DNA of 64,000 nucleotides from Sulfuriferula plumbiphila. GTDB lineage: Bacteria > Pseudomonadota > Gammaproteobacteria > Burkholderiales > Sulfuriferulaceae. The stretch covers positions 1,537,501 through 1,601,500 of the forward strand of contig NZ_AP021884.1 of NCBI RefSeq assembly GCF_009938015.1, written 5' to 3'. The position numbers and the translations under genes were made by a program. Shown in pieces: positions 37,203-48,148 of this stretch (its first letter is position 1; the number at the start of each line of letters is the position of its first letter). The notes under the pieces were generated by a model. That model did no database searches. It had not been told where the DNA came from and worked only from the letters and a program-made list of their open reading frames with translations.

Positions 37203-37294
37203 GTTCACGTTCGAGCAGAATCCGTGTTCACGTTCCTTCAGAATTACTGTTCACGTTCGCACAGAATGGGTGTTCACGTTGCTCCAGAATATGC
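37203..37294. repeat. Four tandem 23-bp repeats (GTTCACGTT...CAGAAT)
   Basis: Copies begin at 37203, 37226, 37249 and 37272, an exact 23-base period, each with GTTCACGTT, about four variable bases and CAGAAT. A partly inverted copy lies near 37172-37190. Multiple short terminal repeats of this kind are typical of IS21-family ends, so this is probably one end of an older IS21 element whose istB remnant lies at 39388-40160. The intact IS21 copy is inserted directly at its edge. Confidence 0.7.
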
Positions 37295-37369
37295 TGTCAC
37301 CACCGGATGTAAATTGACACACACCGCCGATTGAAAACTGATACACCGATTTGAGAAGATGGCCGGATT

Positions 37370-39234
<1,865 letters not shown>

Positions 39235-39387
39235 GCGGTAGGCAGATGTAATGGGGGTGTATCAGATTTAAATCGGCGTTCGCTGCAAAAGTGTGTCAGT
39301 TTTAAATCGGCGTTGACATATGCAGCCAGGATATCCTGGAGATCGAGATCGCGGAATCGGATCTCTCGCTTTATGAGGGGCATGGGG

Positions 39388-40160
39388 ATGACCACTGACC
39401 GACTGATCACTTCCGGCATCCCAGCCGCAACCGATCCGCTGCGCACACCGTTGGCGCGCCTCAAACTGTCATATGTGTTCGAGCACTTTGAATCGCTGGC
39501 CCAACCAGCCGGCGCCGAACAGTGGCCTCACGTCGAATATCTGGCGCGGCTGATCGAAGGCGCGGCCCATCGGCGCGAAGACCGCAGCATCCAGCGACGG
39601 GTGGGGCTCGCCCGCTTTCCGGTACTCAAGACCCTCGACCAGTTCGACTGGGGCTGGCCGAAGAAGATCAACCAGCCCCAGATCCAGAACCTCTTCCGCC
39701 TGCGCTTCATCGAGGACAAGGCCAATGTGATCTTCATCGCCAACGTTGGCCTAGGTAAAAGCCATCTCAGTACCACCCTCGGGCACACCGCCTGTCTGCG
39801 CGGCTACCCGGTGCTCTTTACCACCGCGGTCGATATCATCACTCACTCTCTGCGGCGCAGACGCATGGCAACCTCAAGCGCGAACTGCACAAGTATCTCC
39901 AGCCGCGCCTGCTCGTAGTCGATGAGCTCGGGTATCTGCCCATCGACAAGCATGGCGCCGATCTGCTCTTCCAGGTCATCAGCGAAAGGTATGAGCGCGG
40001 CTCCTCATCATCACCTCCAACCGCCCCTACAAGCACTGGCCAGAGATCTTCAATAACGACAGTACGCTCACCTCGGCACTCCTGGATCGGCTACTCCATC
40101 ACGCCGAAGCCGTCCTCATCGAGGGCAAAAGCTATCGCATGAAAACCAGATCGAGGCCTG
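39388..40160 (+). pseudogene. Degenerate IstB-like ATPase of a second IS21 element
   Basis: The frame begins MTTDRLITSGIPAATDPLRT and runs to about 39860 with the IstB pattern (RLKLSYVFEHFESLA, FDWGWPKKI, IFIANVGLGKSHLSTTLGHT). It then shifts frame at least twice while the downstream pieces PRLLVVDELGYLPIDKHGAD, TSNRPYKHWPEIFNND and [20 protein letters not shown] are still recognisable. It is a decayed istB, unrelated in detail to the intact one upstream. Confidence 0.85.
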
Positions 40161-40214
40161 ATTCGCCTCGCTTCGCAGGCGATCTTCGATCACGAGTTTC
40201 AAACCGCCAAGTTC

Positions 40215-40732
40215 AAACAAAATTCACGCCGCCGCGCACACGGCACTGAGTCCTTCAATCAATTGCGCAGCCTGCGTGCAATCTGCTGTGGTACCGTGCG
40301 TAACAATAATTCGGATCGGCATACCAAACGCATCCACGGCCAGATGTAGCTTGGTGTTGAGCCCCCTTTTGTAAGACTCATGGCTTGATTGCCGCCACGG
40401 GCGCCTGCGGCATGCGGATGAACCTTGATATGGCTGGCATCAATCATCAGCCATTCGTAATCAGGATCGTCGATCAATTGCTCCAGCAATGCCTCCCAGG
40501 CGCCGTTGTCACGCTATCGGCAGAACCTTCGGTGCGTGTTCTTCCAGTCCCCATACGAGGGCGGCAAATCCCGCCACGGTGCGCCCGTTCTCAAAATCCA
40601 GCATACCGCATTGATAAATCGTCGGTTGTCGTGTGCGATGCCGCCCACACGCCTTTTACGCTCCGGCAATCGCGGCTCAAGTAGCGTCCACGCCGCATCG
40701 GAGATGTCATGTTTTTGATAGGCCTCAGCCAT
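40215..40732 (-). pseudogene. IS5-family transposase remnant
   Basis: From 40732 the frame reads MAEAYQKHDISDAAWTLLEP and ILRTGAPWRDLPPSYGDWKN up to THRRFCR. A second frame gives LIDDPDYEWLMIDASHIKVH, with the first catalytic Asp, and AAGARGGNQAMS. A third gives the NTKLHLAVDAFGMPIR and GTTADCTQAAQLIEGL pieces. Several frameshifts and the loss of the C-terminal half make it non-functional. Confidence 0.85.
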
Positions 40733-40826
40733 TCGCGTCCCCCGCAGTTTATGTAAAAAATTACTTTAACATATCTCGTGACGACACTGTCTAGGGTCTG
40801 CACATGACATACCTATAGGACGAAAT

Positions 40827-42053
40827 TCAGGGCTTGCCCAACACGGACTCCATGTACACGTCGGCCGGGTCCTTGAGCAGCACGGGCAAGGTCACCGGCG
40901 CGCTGCGGGTATTCTTGACCAACGCCTCCACGTTGTCTCCCGTTAGGGTCTTCAGGAAGGCCACCAAGGCGGATTTTTCCTCGGCGTCGAGCTTGAGTGG
41001 CACCAACAATGGCGATTTGTTCTCATTGTTGATACCTCCCTTGTCGTAGAACTCCACCACGTCTTCCAGTGTTGCTAACGATCCGTCATGCATGTAGGGA
41101 GCGGTAAGCGCCACATTACGCAGGATAGGGGTCTTGTAGGCCCAGCGATCCTTTGGATTGTGAGTCACCTCGTAGCGACCCACATCCGCTTGGAGTGGTT
41201 CGAAGGATTGGAGTAGTTTTCCCATTACTTGCACGTAGTTGCCAGGAGCGAGCTGCACCTTGTAGAAGCGGCGTTCCGGAAACATGGTGCGCTCCCATCC
41301 TATGCCGGTATTGTGGAACTGGTGGTCAGTGAACAGGGCGTGCTTTTTTCCCACCAAGTGGCAGACGAAACAACGCCCTTTTCCCATGAACACCTGAAAA
41401 CCCCGTTGTTCTTGGGGATTAATGGCGTTTTTGTCGCCACCATAGTACCAGCGATCAAAACGGGAGTTACCGGAGACAATGGTACGCTCGAAACTTGCCA
41501 ATGCCTGTCCGATGCGTTCTGCCGTGACCGGCCCACCGAAGGCGGCTTTGAACAAGCCCTTGTATTCGGGCAATTGACGCACTTTTTCTACCACATAGCC
41601 CATAGAGGGCATGTCCATCTCAGCTTTGTTGAGCAAGGGACCCCAAACCTGGTTTTCCAGTGTAAATTCGCGTCCATCGTCGAACATGGAACGCTGATAG
41701 CCTACGTTAAAAGTTGTAGGCGTATTGCGGCGCAGGCTACGGCCTTCCGTGCCGATGGCTGTACCCAGATCGTGGGAGGTAAAACCCTGTTCCGGTACGT
41801 GGCACATGGCACAGGAAAAGGTGTTATTGTGGGACAGACGACGATCCACAAACAGCTTGCGACCCAGGTCGATTTTTTCCTGGGTCAACGGATTATCAAT
41901 GGGAATGGGCATCGGTGGCAGGCCCAGGGGCGGATTCAGGGTGACCGGGGTGCCGAGGGCGAAAGCAGTGACTTCGAAGGCAAGACCTAAGGCTAACACT
42001 ATGTGGCGATAAAGATTCACCCAACGTAAGCCGGCATCCTCCCTTCGGTTCAC
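40827..42053 (-). CDS. MauG-like di-heme cytochrome c peroxidase of the methanethiol oxidase operon
   Basis: A 408-residue periplasmic protein with an N-terminal hydrophobic signal region (~15-32) and two heme sites, CAMCH at 81-85 and CFVCH near 226-230. The overall pattern is of the cytochrome c peroxidase/MauG family (FVDRRLSHNNTFSCAMCHVP, TPILRNVALTAPYMHDGS). MauG proteins carry out oxidative maturation of cofactors in partner enzymes. It overlaps the SCO gene by 4 bases (ATGA). The mtoX-SCO-mauG arrangement is known from other methanethiol oxidisers, where these two are proposed to mature the copper-dependent MtoX. Confidence 0.9.
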   Translation of the reverse strand: MNRREDAGLRWVNLYRHIVLALGLAFEVTAFALGTPVTLNPPLGLPPMPIPIDNPLTQEKIDLGRKLFVDRRLSHNNTFSCAMCHVPEQGFTSHDLGTAIGTEGRSLRRNTPTTFNVGYQRSMFDDGREFTLENQVWGPLLNKAEMDMPSMGYVVEKVRQLPEYKGLFKAAFGGPVTAERIGQALASFERTIVSGNSRFDRWYYGGDKNAINPQEQRGFQVFMGKGRCFVCHLVGKKHALFTDHQFHNTGIGWERTMFPERRFYKVQLAPGNYVQVMGKLLQSFEPLQADVGRYEVTHNPKDRWAYKTPILRNVALTAPYMHDGSLATLEDVVEFYDKGGINNENKSPLLVPLKLDAEEKSALVAFLKTLTGDNVEALVKNTRSAPVTLPVLLKDPADVYMESVLGKP

Positions 42054-42799
42054 TGCAGTTTGACCTTCTCTTCCATCAGCAACGTAATAATGTCGTTGTA
42101 GACCATGTCCGGTTTCAGATAGGCCGAGCTATATATCTCGCGGACTTCTCCATTTTGGTCGATAAGAAACACTTTAAGGTTATGGCTAAATCCGCTCACA
42201 GCCTGCTTGGTAACAGGATTTCTTACTCTGAATACGTCCTGACCGTAATAATCCAGAATGGGCAGTAATTCCGTGACAGAGCCCGTGGTTAAAAATTTCC
42301 ACTCCACCCATTTTTTTTTGTCGGTCTCGCCACTACCATACAATTTCATGACCTCGGGCGTGTCTCGCTTAGGATCAAACGATAGGCTAACCAGTCTAAC
42401 TTTTCCATGTAGATGGGAATTCTGTTCCAGACGATTTTTTAACTGATGGAATACCAAATAGGCATAAGGACAACCGGCAGGATCTGAACAGGATGAGTAG
42501 ATAAAAGATAACACTGTCACTTTACCCTTGGTGAATTCCGATAGGTGCTTGCGTTTACCATCAGTATCCAACACCAGACCGTCTCCAGCAGGCATGATGT
42601 GCATTAGTTTATAGGTGCCCGGTGTGGGCATTTCGAAGCCGCTCACTTCTCCTACCGCATTATTGACCGGTTTGAGGTTGGCCGCCTGTGCAGTAAGAAC
42701 AGGCGGAATCAGTAAGCAAAAGAATAGCCAGACAAAAAAACCGCCCCTCCAAAGGGAGGGACGGAACACGCTACGCTGAGTCACATCTGGAACACACAT
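42050..42799 (-). CDS. SCO1/SenC-type copper chaperone of the methanethiol oxidase operon
   Basis: A 249-residue protein with one N-terminal membrane-spanning or signal segment (FFVWLFFCLLIPPVLTAQA) and a thioredoxin-like SCO domain. The copper-binding cysteines lie in SSCSDPAGCPYAY, spaced C-x5-C instead of the usual C-x3-C, and the conserved His is in SGFSHNLKVFLID. SCO proteins load copper into periplasmic enzymes. It lies between mtoX and the mauG gene, so delivery of copper to MtoX is the natural inference. The altered Cys spacing could reflect a specialised metal or redox role. Confidence 0.88.
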   Translation of the reverse strand: MCVPDVTQRSVFRPSLWRGGFFVWLFFCLLIPPVLTAQAANLKPVNNAVGEVSGFEMPTPGTYKLMHIMPAGDGLVLDTDGKRKHLSEFTKGKVTVLSFIYSSCSDPAGCPYAYLVFHQLKNRLEQNSHLHGKVRLVSLSFDPKRDTPEVMKLYGSGETDKKKWVEWKFLTTGSVTELLPILDYYGQDVFRVRNPVTKQAVSGFSHNLKVFLIDQNGEVREIYSSAYLKPDMVYNDIITLLMEEKVKLQ

Positions 42800-42812
42800 T
42801 TTTCCGCTCTAA

Positions 42813-44191
42813 TCAGGGCTTGTTCAGGGCTTGTTTGATGTTATCCAGCCCATCTGCCTCAGCCCGCAACGGTCGAAGTGTGTTCAGGTCAAGCGCCTGG
42901 AATTTCATGTGATGGGCACGCCCGAGTTTTTGCTTGTAGAAATCGATCGCGAAGGCCAGCTTTAACCGTTTGCCGTTCCAGTTGTACATTTTCAGGAACT
43001 GTTCGTCATCCTTACCTTTCTTGTCCCAGTTAGACAACAGGGAGCTGGTAAAATAAATGCGTTTGCCATCCCAGCTCTCGGAGACCATATTGACCTGGGA
43101 GCCGATCTTTTTTTGTAGACTTCCTTCGGATGCATCGGGTCATGGAAATCCCAGAAGCGTGTCATACCGTCCATAAAGGTATTGATCCACATACCTTTGC
43201 CGTCCTTGTTAAGGGAAATGTCAACCGGTAGCGGAATTTTGGCTGGGTCGCCGATGGTAGCTACGTCGTGAGCCTGCCATTCGCCTTTGCTGTCCTGCTT
43301 GTAGACCCATATCTGGGAAGTCAGCGCAGTGGTGGTTACTGCCCAGTTGTCACCCTTCTTCAATGACCAGCGAGCTTCCAGTGGCGCGCCTGGCGTGTTA
43401 AATATCTTAATCGGCTGCATCGTCTTGAAGTTCCACATGATCGAGGTATTGCCGAAGTTCTTCATCGCTTCAGGGTCTTTTACCAGTTTACCCAGATCCA
43501 TCATGTAATTGTTCCAGCCCGTGAAGGATGTGGAGAACATAACGTTTTCGTTCGGGTTGATCGCCACATCGTAGTCATAGCCGTCACCCTTGACGCCATC
43601 GATGATGGTAGTAGGAACAGGTACGGTCTCCACGTACTCACCCTTATTATTGTAAATGACGTTGTTAGTGACGCCACCATGATCCTTGTTGTTGGAAAGA
43701 CCGGTGATGATCATGCGACCGGGGATGGCATAGAAAGTGTGGGGGCCGACAGTGCCGCCGGACTTCGCGACGAAATCCTTGATAACTTTGACCAGCCTGG
43801 GTTTGGCCGGGTTAGTTGCGACGTCGAAGATGAAAATGTGACTGTCATCCAGGCCACCAGCCCAGAGTTCACGGCGATCGTCAGTAAACCCCATATGGTG
43901 AGCCTCGTTGCGACCGCCCACGGATACGCTGTTGATCACCTTGCCGTAGGTCTTGGATTTGGGGTTCACACTCACCGTCACCAGCTTGTCTGAGCCATCA
44001 CCCAAGCCCTTTACACCCAAGGTCCAGACGTAGACAAAGTCTTCCTGACCCTTGATCAAGGGGGTGAATGGGGAGCAACTGGTTTCGTCGGCAATACTTG
44101 TTGTGGGTAGTGCAGTCACACCCAGCGCCACGGCTGCGGACACGGCAACTGCCAAACTTTTTACGGAAAAACGGGGTTTGCATAGGGTCAT
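42813..44191 (-). pseudogene. mtoX: Methanethiol oxidase (SBP56 family) with one frameshift
   Basis: Begins MTLCKPRFSVKSLAVAVSAA at the ATG at 44191 (GAGGAG upstream) with a Sec signal peptide ending near SIADETSC. The rest matches SBP56/MtoX, the periplasmic copper enzyme that oxidises methanethiol to formaldehyde, sulfide and peroxide (GGRNEAHHMGFTDDRRELWA, HTFYAIPGRMIITGLSN, WVTTTALTSQ-type strands). After HPKEVYKK the frame breaks in a run of seven A (plus-strand T at 43108-43114). Eight A would continue as KIGSQVNMVSESWDGKRIYF to the stop at 42813, about 459 residues in all. As written the first frame ends at 42992 with unrelated residues. A base-calling error, a real mutation or slippage are all possible. 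Confidence 0.9.
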
Positions 44192-44282
44192 GTCAGTCTC
44201 CTCAATCCTCAATAATTATCATGGAACTTATCGCACAGACACCCTCTTCCAAGAATGCCAAGGCGACAATCGGACTATATTA

Positions 44283-44298
44283 AGCAATAACCATACCA
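44283..44298 (-). promoter_or_regulatory. Sigma-54 type -24/-12 promoter facing mtoX
   Basis: On the minus strand TGGTATGGTTATTGCT fits TGGCACG-N4-TTGCW at 10 of 12 positions, with GG and GC separated by exactly 10 bases. Transcription would start near 44272, about 80 bases before the mtoX ATG. Confidence 0.7.
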
Positions 44299-44388
44299 TG
44301 GGTGGGTAGTTTTGTTCCTTATCAATTAGTTACCAATATCCCATCTGTCTTCTGCGCTAATGTCGTGACAGTCTGAGTCAATTAATAG

Positions 44389-44445
44389 TGACAATTTGTC
44401 ATATGATCAAGTCATGATACCCATCACGCTGTGACATTTTGTCAC
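44389..44445. promoter_or_regulatory. Twin TGACA-N3-TGTCA palindromes, candidate enhancer sites
   Basis: TGACAATTTGTCA (44389-44401) and GTGACATTTTGTCAC (44431-44445) are near-perfect inverted repeats with centres 43 bases apart, about four helical turns. A weaker relative (TGACAGTCTGAGTCA, 44366-44380) lies two turns to the left. They sit 110-165 bases upstream of both sigma-54 elements, where enhancer-binding activators normally bind. Confidence 0.72.
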
Positions 44446-44544
44446 TTCTCTGATATTGGATAGCTATGATAACTCGTACGAAATGGTTATTTAAAAGGCT
44501 GATTTATTTACATTTTTATTAATCTCCGTAGGCAGGGAAGTCAT

Positions 44545-44560
44545 TGGCATGAGAATTGCT
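44545..44560 (+). promoter_or_regulatory. Sigma-54 type -24/-12 promoter facing the ABC transporter operon
   Basis: TGGCATGAGAATTGCT matches the -24/-12 consensus at 11 of 12 positions with GG-N10-GC spacing. The predicted start is near 44572, leaving a leader of about 147 bases before the first permease gene. Confidence 0.75.
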
Positions 44561-44718
44561 GGTTATTTCTGCGTTTCTTGTTGCGGTATTCCAGTTCAGC
44601 AAAGCTCGCTTGGCGTGACATCAGTTCCTCAGTAACAGTGCAATTAGATGGCGATATTTTCTCAGTTTCGGCCAAATTGCGGGCGATTAAATCAGCACTT
44701 CCCTAAAGGGGGGGATAA

Positions 44719-45528
44719 ATGAAAGCGCTCTGGTGGAAAAGTCGTAAGTTTTGGCTCATGTGGGCGGGGTACGCGGGCGCGATCGCGATTTGGTATGCGA
44801 GCGTGAAATGGCTGCCGATTGATTCGTTCAATCGTCTGCCGGATCCGTGGGCGGTCGCGCGCGAGTGGTTCAGCCCGCATCCTGCTTTCGGGGTCTCCGT
44901 TTTTACGCCGATCTACTATGTCCATATTTTCTATAGCGTCTACCGTGCAACGGCGGCATTTTTTCTCGCGGTTCTGCTCGGTGTTCCCCTGGGTATTCTC
45001 ATGGGGTGGAGCCGTACTTTCGATATGTACGCGTCCGCATTGGTTGGACTCCTGCGGCCGATTCCGCCGCTTGCCTGGATACCGCTCGCGATTCTGATAT
45101 TCCCCGGCATAGAAATCGCCGTTATCTATGTAACCTTCCTCGTGGCTTTCTTCGCGACTACGATGAATACCTATGTGGGCGTGAAATCGATCGACCCCGA
45201 TTATTTTCGCGCCGCCGCGTCGCTGGGCTCCAAACCGCGCGACGTGCTGCGCCATGTGATTATTCCCGGCGCGCTACCGAATATTTTTACCGGATTGCAG
45301 ATCGCGATGGGCGCGGCTTGGTTTTCGCTCGCGGCCGGAGAAATGATTGCCGCCCAGTATGGGCTCGGGTTCATGATTTTCGAGTCCTACAATTTGATCC
45401 AATTCCCGACGATTGTAATCGGAATGGCGACTCTGGGTATTGCCGGTTTCATCAGCAGCACGTTGATTCGCGTGGTGGGAAATCGGCTCATGCGCTGGCG
45501 CGTACAAAGTTTCGGGATGAAGGGGTAA
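44719..45528 (+). CDS. ABC transporter permease 1, NitT/TauT type
   Basis: A 269-residue inner-membrane permease with about six helices and the BPD-transporter EAA-type loop (FRAAASLGSKPRDVLRHVIIPGALPNIFTGL). It resembles SsuC/TauC-like permeases for sulfonate, taurine and nitrate. A strong ribosome site (AAGGGGGGGA) precedes it. It is the first gene rightward from the sigma-54 promoter and is followed after 2 bases by its ATPase. Location next to mtoX suggests an organosulfur substrate, which is inference. Confidence 0.9.
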   Translation: MKALWWKSRKFWLMWAGYAGAIAIWYASVKWLPIDSFNRLPDPWAVAREWFSPHPAFGVSVFTPIYYVHIFYSVYRATAAFFLAVLLGVPLGILMGWSRTFDMYASALVGLLRPIPPLAWIPLAILIFPGIEIAVIYVTFLVAFFATTMNTYVGVKSIDPDYFRAAASLGSKPRDVLRHVIIPGALPNIFTGLQIAMGAAWFSLAAGEMIAAQYGLGFMIFESYNLIQFPTIVIGMATLGIAGFISSTLIRVVGNRLMRWRVQSFGMKG

Positions 45529-45530
45529 GT

Positions 45531-46424
45531 ATGACGGCACAAGCAAGCCATGCGATCGACGCAGCGATGGAGAAGTCATTAACGGCCATGGCACCCAGGC
45601 CAGATGTGGGAAGCCTTTCAATCGAGAGTGTCAGCAAGACATACGACCCAGAGGGTGCGCGCGTGGTTGCGCTGCACGATTGCAGCGTCGATATCGCACC
45701 CGGTGATTTTCTGGCGATCGTGGGGCCGTCGGGTTGTGGCAAGAGCACGCTCATGAACATCATCGCGGGTTTTGACAATGTGACGGAAGGACGGGTACTG
45801 CTGGATGGGCAATTGTTAGCTACACCGTCGTCCCCGCCGAAACCCGGCCCGGATCGTGTCGTGGTGTTTCAGAACGGCGCCCTGTTTCCTTGGAAGACTG
45901 TCTTGGAAAACGTCATGTACGGTCCTCTTGTCCAGCACAAGATGGCGCTCGATGCGGCGGAGGAAAGGGCAATGGATCTCTTGACCAAATGCGGCGGCTT
46001 GGACAAGGTCGCGGCATCCTATCCTCCTCAGCTCTCATCGGGAATGCAGCGCCGTGTCGAAATCGTGCGCGCATTGATAAACGAACCCAAAATCCTGCTG
46101 CTCGACGAACCTTTTCGCGCGATGGATACGGTATCGAAAAACACCATGCACCAGCACTTGCTCGAGATGTATCGCGTGTGCCGCAAGACGATCCTATTCA
46201 TCACGCACGATCTCGAAGAAGCCATTTATCTGGCCGATAAGGTGATTGTCATGACCTCGCGTCCCGGCACGATCAAATCGACGATCGCCGTGAATCTGCC
46301 TCGTCCGCGCACGCCGGAGATGATGCTGGGCGCGGAGTATCTGGCGCTCAAGGCGCAGGCGATCGCGAGCGTGCATGAAGAGGCCAAGAAGGCTTTCGAG
46401 CGTGGGGAGCGGGAACATGCTTAA
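45531..46424 (+). CDS. ABC transporter ATP-binding protein 1, NitT/TauT type
   Basis: A 297-residue ATPase from the ATG at 45531. Walker A GPSGCGKSTLMN, the Q-loop VVFQNGALFPWKTVLENV, the signature SSGMQRRVEIVRAL (slightly altered from LSGGQ) and Walker B ILLLDEPF with the switch His in ITHD are all present. The C-terminal ~60 residues continue past the core domain as in SsuB/TauB. It overlaps neither neighbour but is tightly spaced between the two permease genes. Confidence 0.9.
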   Translation: MTAQASHAIDAAMEKSLTAMAPRPDVGSLSIESVSKTYDPEGARVVALHDCSVDIAPGDFLAIVGPSGCGKSTLMNIIAGFDNVTEGRVLLDGQLLATPSSPPKPGPDRVVVFQNGALFPWKTVLENVMYGPLVQHKMALDAAEERAMDLLTKCGGLDKVAASYPPQLSSGMQRRVEIVRALINEPKILLLDEPFRAMDTVSKNTMHQHLLEMYRVCRKTILFITHDLEEAIYLADKVIVMTSRPGTIKSTIAVNLPRPRTPEMMLGAEYLALKAQAIASVHEEAKKAFERGEREHA

Positions 46425-46433
46425 GGGGAGAGG

Positions 46434-47258
46434 ATGATGAAAGCGGCTGAAGAAAGTATGAAAGCTTCCATCGCGGATCGGCCTGTCAAGCGCAGCAGGC
46501 GGCTGCCTAAAATGAATTGGCGCGGCGCGCTCGCCGTGGCTGCTTTCTTTTTGGCCTGGCATCTTCTGGTGCTGCTGAAAGCACCGGGTTTTCGGGAGGT
46601 TGCCTCTCCTGTCGAAGTGCTGCACACCTTCCTCACGCAGTATATGGGTAACCCGAAGTACTGGAATTCGTGGGTGGCAAGCTTTAAACGCGTTATCTAC
46701 GGTTTTGTGCTGGCGCAGGTGCTGGGTATTCCCTTGGGGCTGTTGCTTGGCACCCGGGAGACTTTCCACAACCTGGTTTACCCGGTGATCGAGATATTGC
46801 GGCTGATTCCGCCGCTGGCATGGGTACCGATTTCCATTCTGTTTTGGCCGACGACAGAGCTGAGCATTATCTTCATTACTTTCATTGGTGCATTTTTCAT
46901 TATCGTGATCAACGTGCATGACGCGGTACGCAATATTAAAAAAGAACATTACTGGCTCGCGCTATCGCTAGGAGCAAATGGCAGCCAGGTGTTTCGCCGC
47001 ATCATGATCCCATCGGTGATCCCGTCCATCGCCGTGGGGATGACGCTCGGCATGGCCGTTACCTGGAACGTCGTGATCGCGGCCGAAATGATCGCGGGCG
47101 ACAACGGACTCGGGCGTCTTACGTGGGAAGGTTATGTAAGCCATACGGTGACTGTCGTGATCATCGGTATGATCAGTATCGGACTTGCTGGGTACTTGTC
47201 GACCATTGGTGTGGATTATCTGGAAAAGAAAATGATGCCATGGCGCAGCACGCGTTAA
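46434..47258 (+). CDS. ABC transporter permease 2, NitT/TauT type
   Basis: A 274-residue permease (ATG at 46434 or 46437, AGGGGAGAGG upstream) with six or so helices and the loop LALSLGANGSQVFRRIMIPSVIPSIAVGM. It is clearly homologous to, but well diverged from, permease 1, so the pair probably forms a heterodimeric channel and not two recent copies. Its N-terminus has a longer basic cytoplasmic region. Confidence 0.9.
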   Translation: MMKAAEESMKASIADRPVKRSRRLPKMNWRGALAVAAFFLAWHLLVLLKAPGFREVASPVEVLHTFLTQYMGNPKYWNSWVASFKRVIYGFVLAQVLGIPLGLLLGTRETFHNLVYPVIEILRLIPPLAWVPISILFWPTTELSIIFITFIGAFFIIVINVHDAVRNIKKEHYWLALSLGANGSQVFRRIMIPSVIPSIAVGMTLGMAVTWNVVIAAEMIAGDNGLGRLTWEGYVSHTVTVVIIGMISIGLAGYLSTIGVDYLEKKMMPWRSTR

Positions 47259-47272
47259 AGGAGACGGTGGGG

Positions 47273-48079
47273 ATGAATACGACGGCGCTAAAAGGCGAAT
47301 TGACAGTAACAGGTTTGCGGAAATGGTATCACCGCAGAGATCAAGCACCGGTGCATGTGCTCGAGGATTGTTCGTTCCGAATCGAGCCGGGGAAACTGAC
47401 CGTCGTGATGGGCACTTCGGGCTGCGGTAAATCCACATTGGCTTACATCTTGTGTGGCTACATCAGCCCGGACGAAGGCCAGGTCTTGATGGACGGCCAA
47501 CCGGTTAAAGAACCGGGATCCGATCGCATTATGGTATTCCAGGAAACGGCTTTATGGCCGTGGATGACGGTGATGGAAAATGTAGTTTTCGGGCCGCTGG
47601 CTAAATCGCGCACCGGCCGCGATGAAGCGACGCGCAAGGCGCTGGAGTTGCTCCGGAAATTTGGCTTATCCGAATTCAAGGACAAATATCCCGGGCAGCT
47701 TTCGGGCGGCATGAAACGCCGCGCGGAATTGGCGCAAGCCTTGATCAATAGCCCGAAGCTCATGGTGCTGGATGAGCCTTTCCGGGGACTGGACGTCATG
47801 ACCCGGGAATTGATGCAGGAATACTATATCAAGCTGTTCGAAGAAACGCGGCTGACAACCGTGTTCATTACTTCCGAGCTTGAAGAAGCGATTTTTCTAG
47901 CCGACCGGATTCTGATCATGGGCGGCACGCCCAGCAGAATCGTCCGCAGCCTGGAGGTCGACCTGCCGCGCCCGAGAACTTTCGATGTGCTGGCGACCGC
48001 GCGTTATCTCGAGATCAAGAAGGAAGCACTAGAGGTACTTTATGGCGAGAGCATGGAACAGCAGGCCATGGCCTGTTAA
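47273..48079 (+). CDS. ABC transporter ATP-binding protein 2, NitT/TauT type
   Basis: A 268-residue ATPase from the ATG at 47273 (GGAGA upstream; upstream frame is shadow of the permease). Walker A GTSGCGKSTLAY, Q-loop MVFQETALWPWMTVMENV, signature LSGGMKRRAELAQAL and Walker B LMVLDEPF are visible; the switch region is ITSELEEAIF with Ser replacing the usual His. Permease 2 precedes it by 14 bases. The missing switch His could make this half catalytically weak, as in asymmetric ABC ATPase pairs. Confidence 0.88.
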   Translation: MNTTALKGELTVTGLRKWYHRRDQAPVHVLEDCSFRIEPGKLTVVMGTSGCGKSTLAYILCGYISPDEGQVLMDGQPVKEPGSDRIMVFQETALWPWMTVMENVVFGPLAKSRTGRDEATRKALELLRKFGLSEFKDKYPGQLSGGMKRRAELAQALINSPKLMVLDEPFRGLDVMTRELMQEYYIKLFEETRLTTVFITSELEEAIFLADRILIMGGTPSRIVRSLEVDLPRPRTFDVLATARYLEIKKEALEVLYGESMEQQAMAC

Positions 48080-48148
48080 GACTTTGCCAGCTTGACCGCG
48101 AAACGGAGCGCGCGGTTTAGTTCGCTTCACTACCAGGAGGAAATCACC

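Noticed and set aside
37203-37294. Possible CRISPR array (four regularly spaced repeats)
   Set aside because: The period is only 23 bases with about four variable bases per unit and no spacers; no cas genes are near. It fits IS21 terminal repeats.
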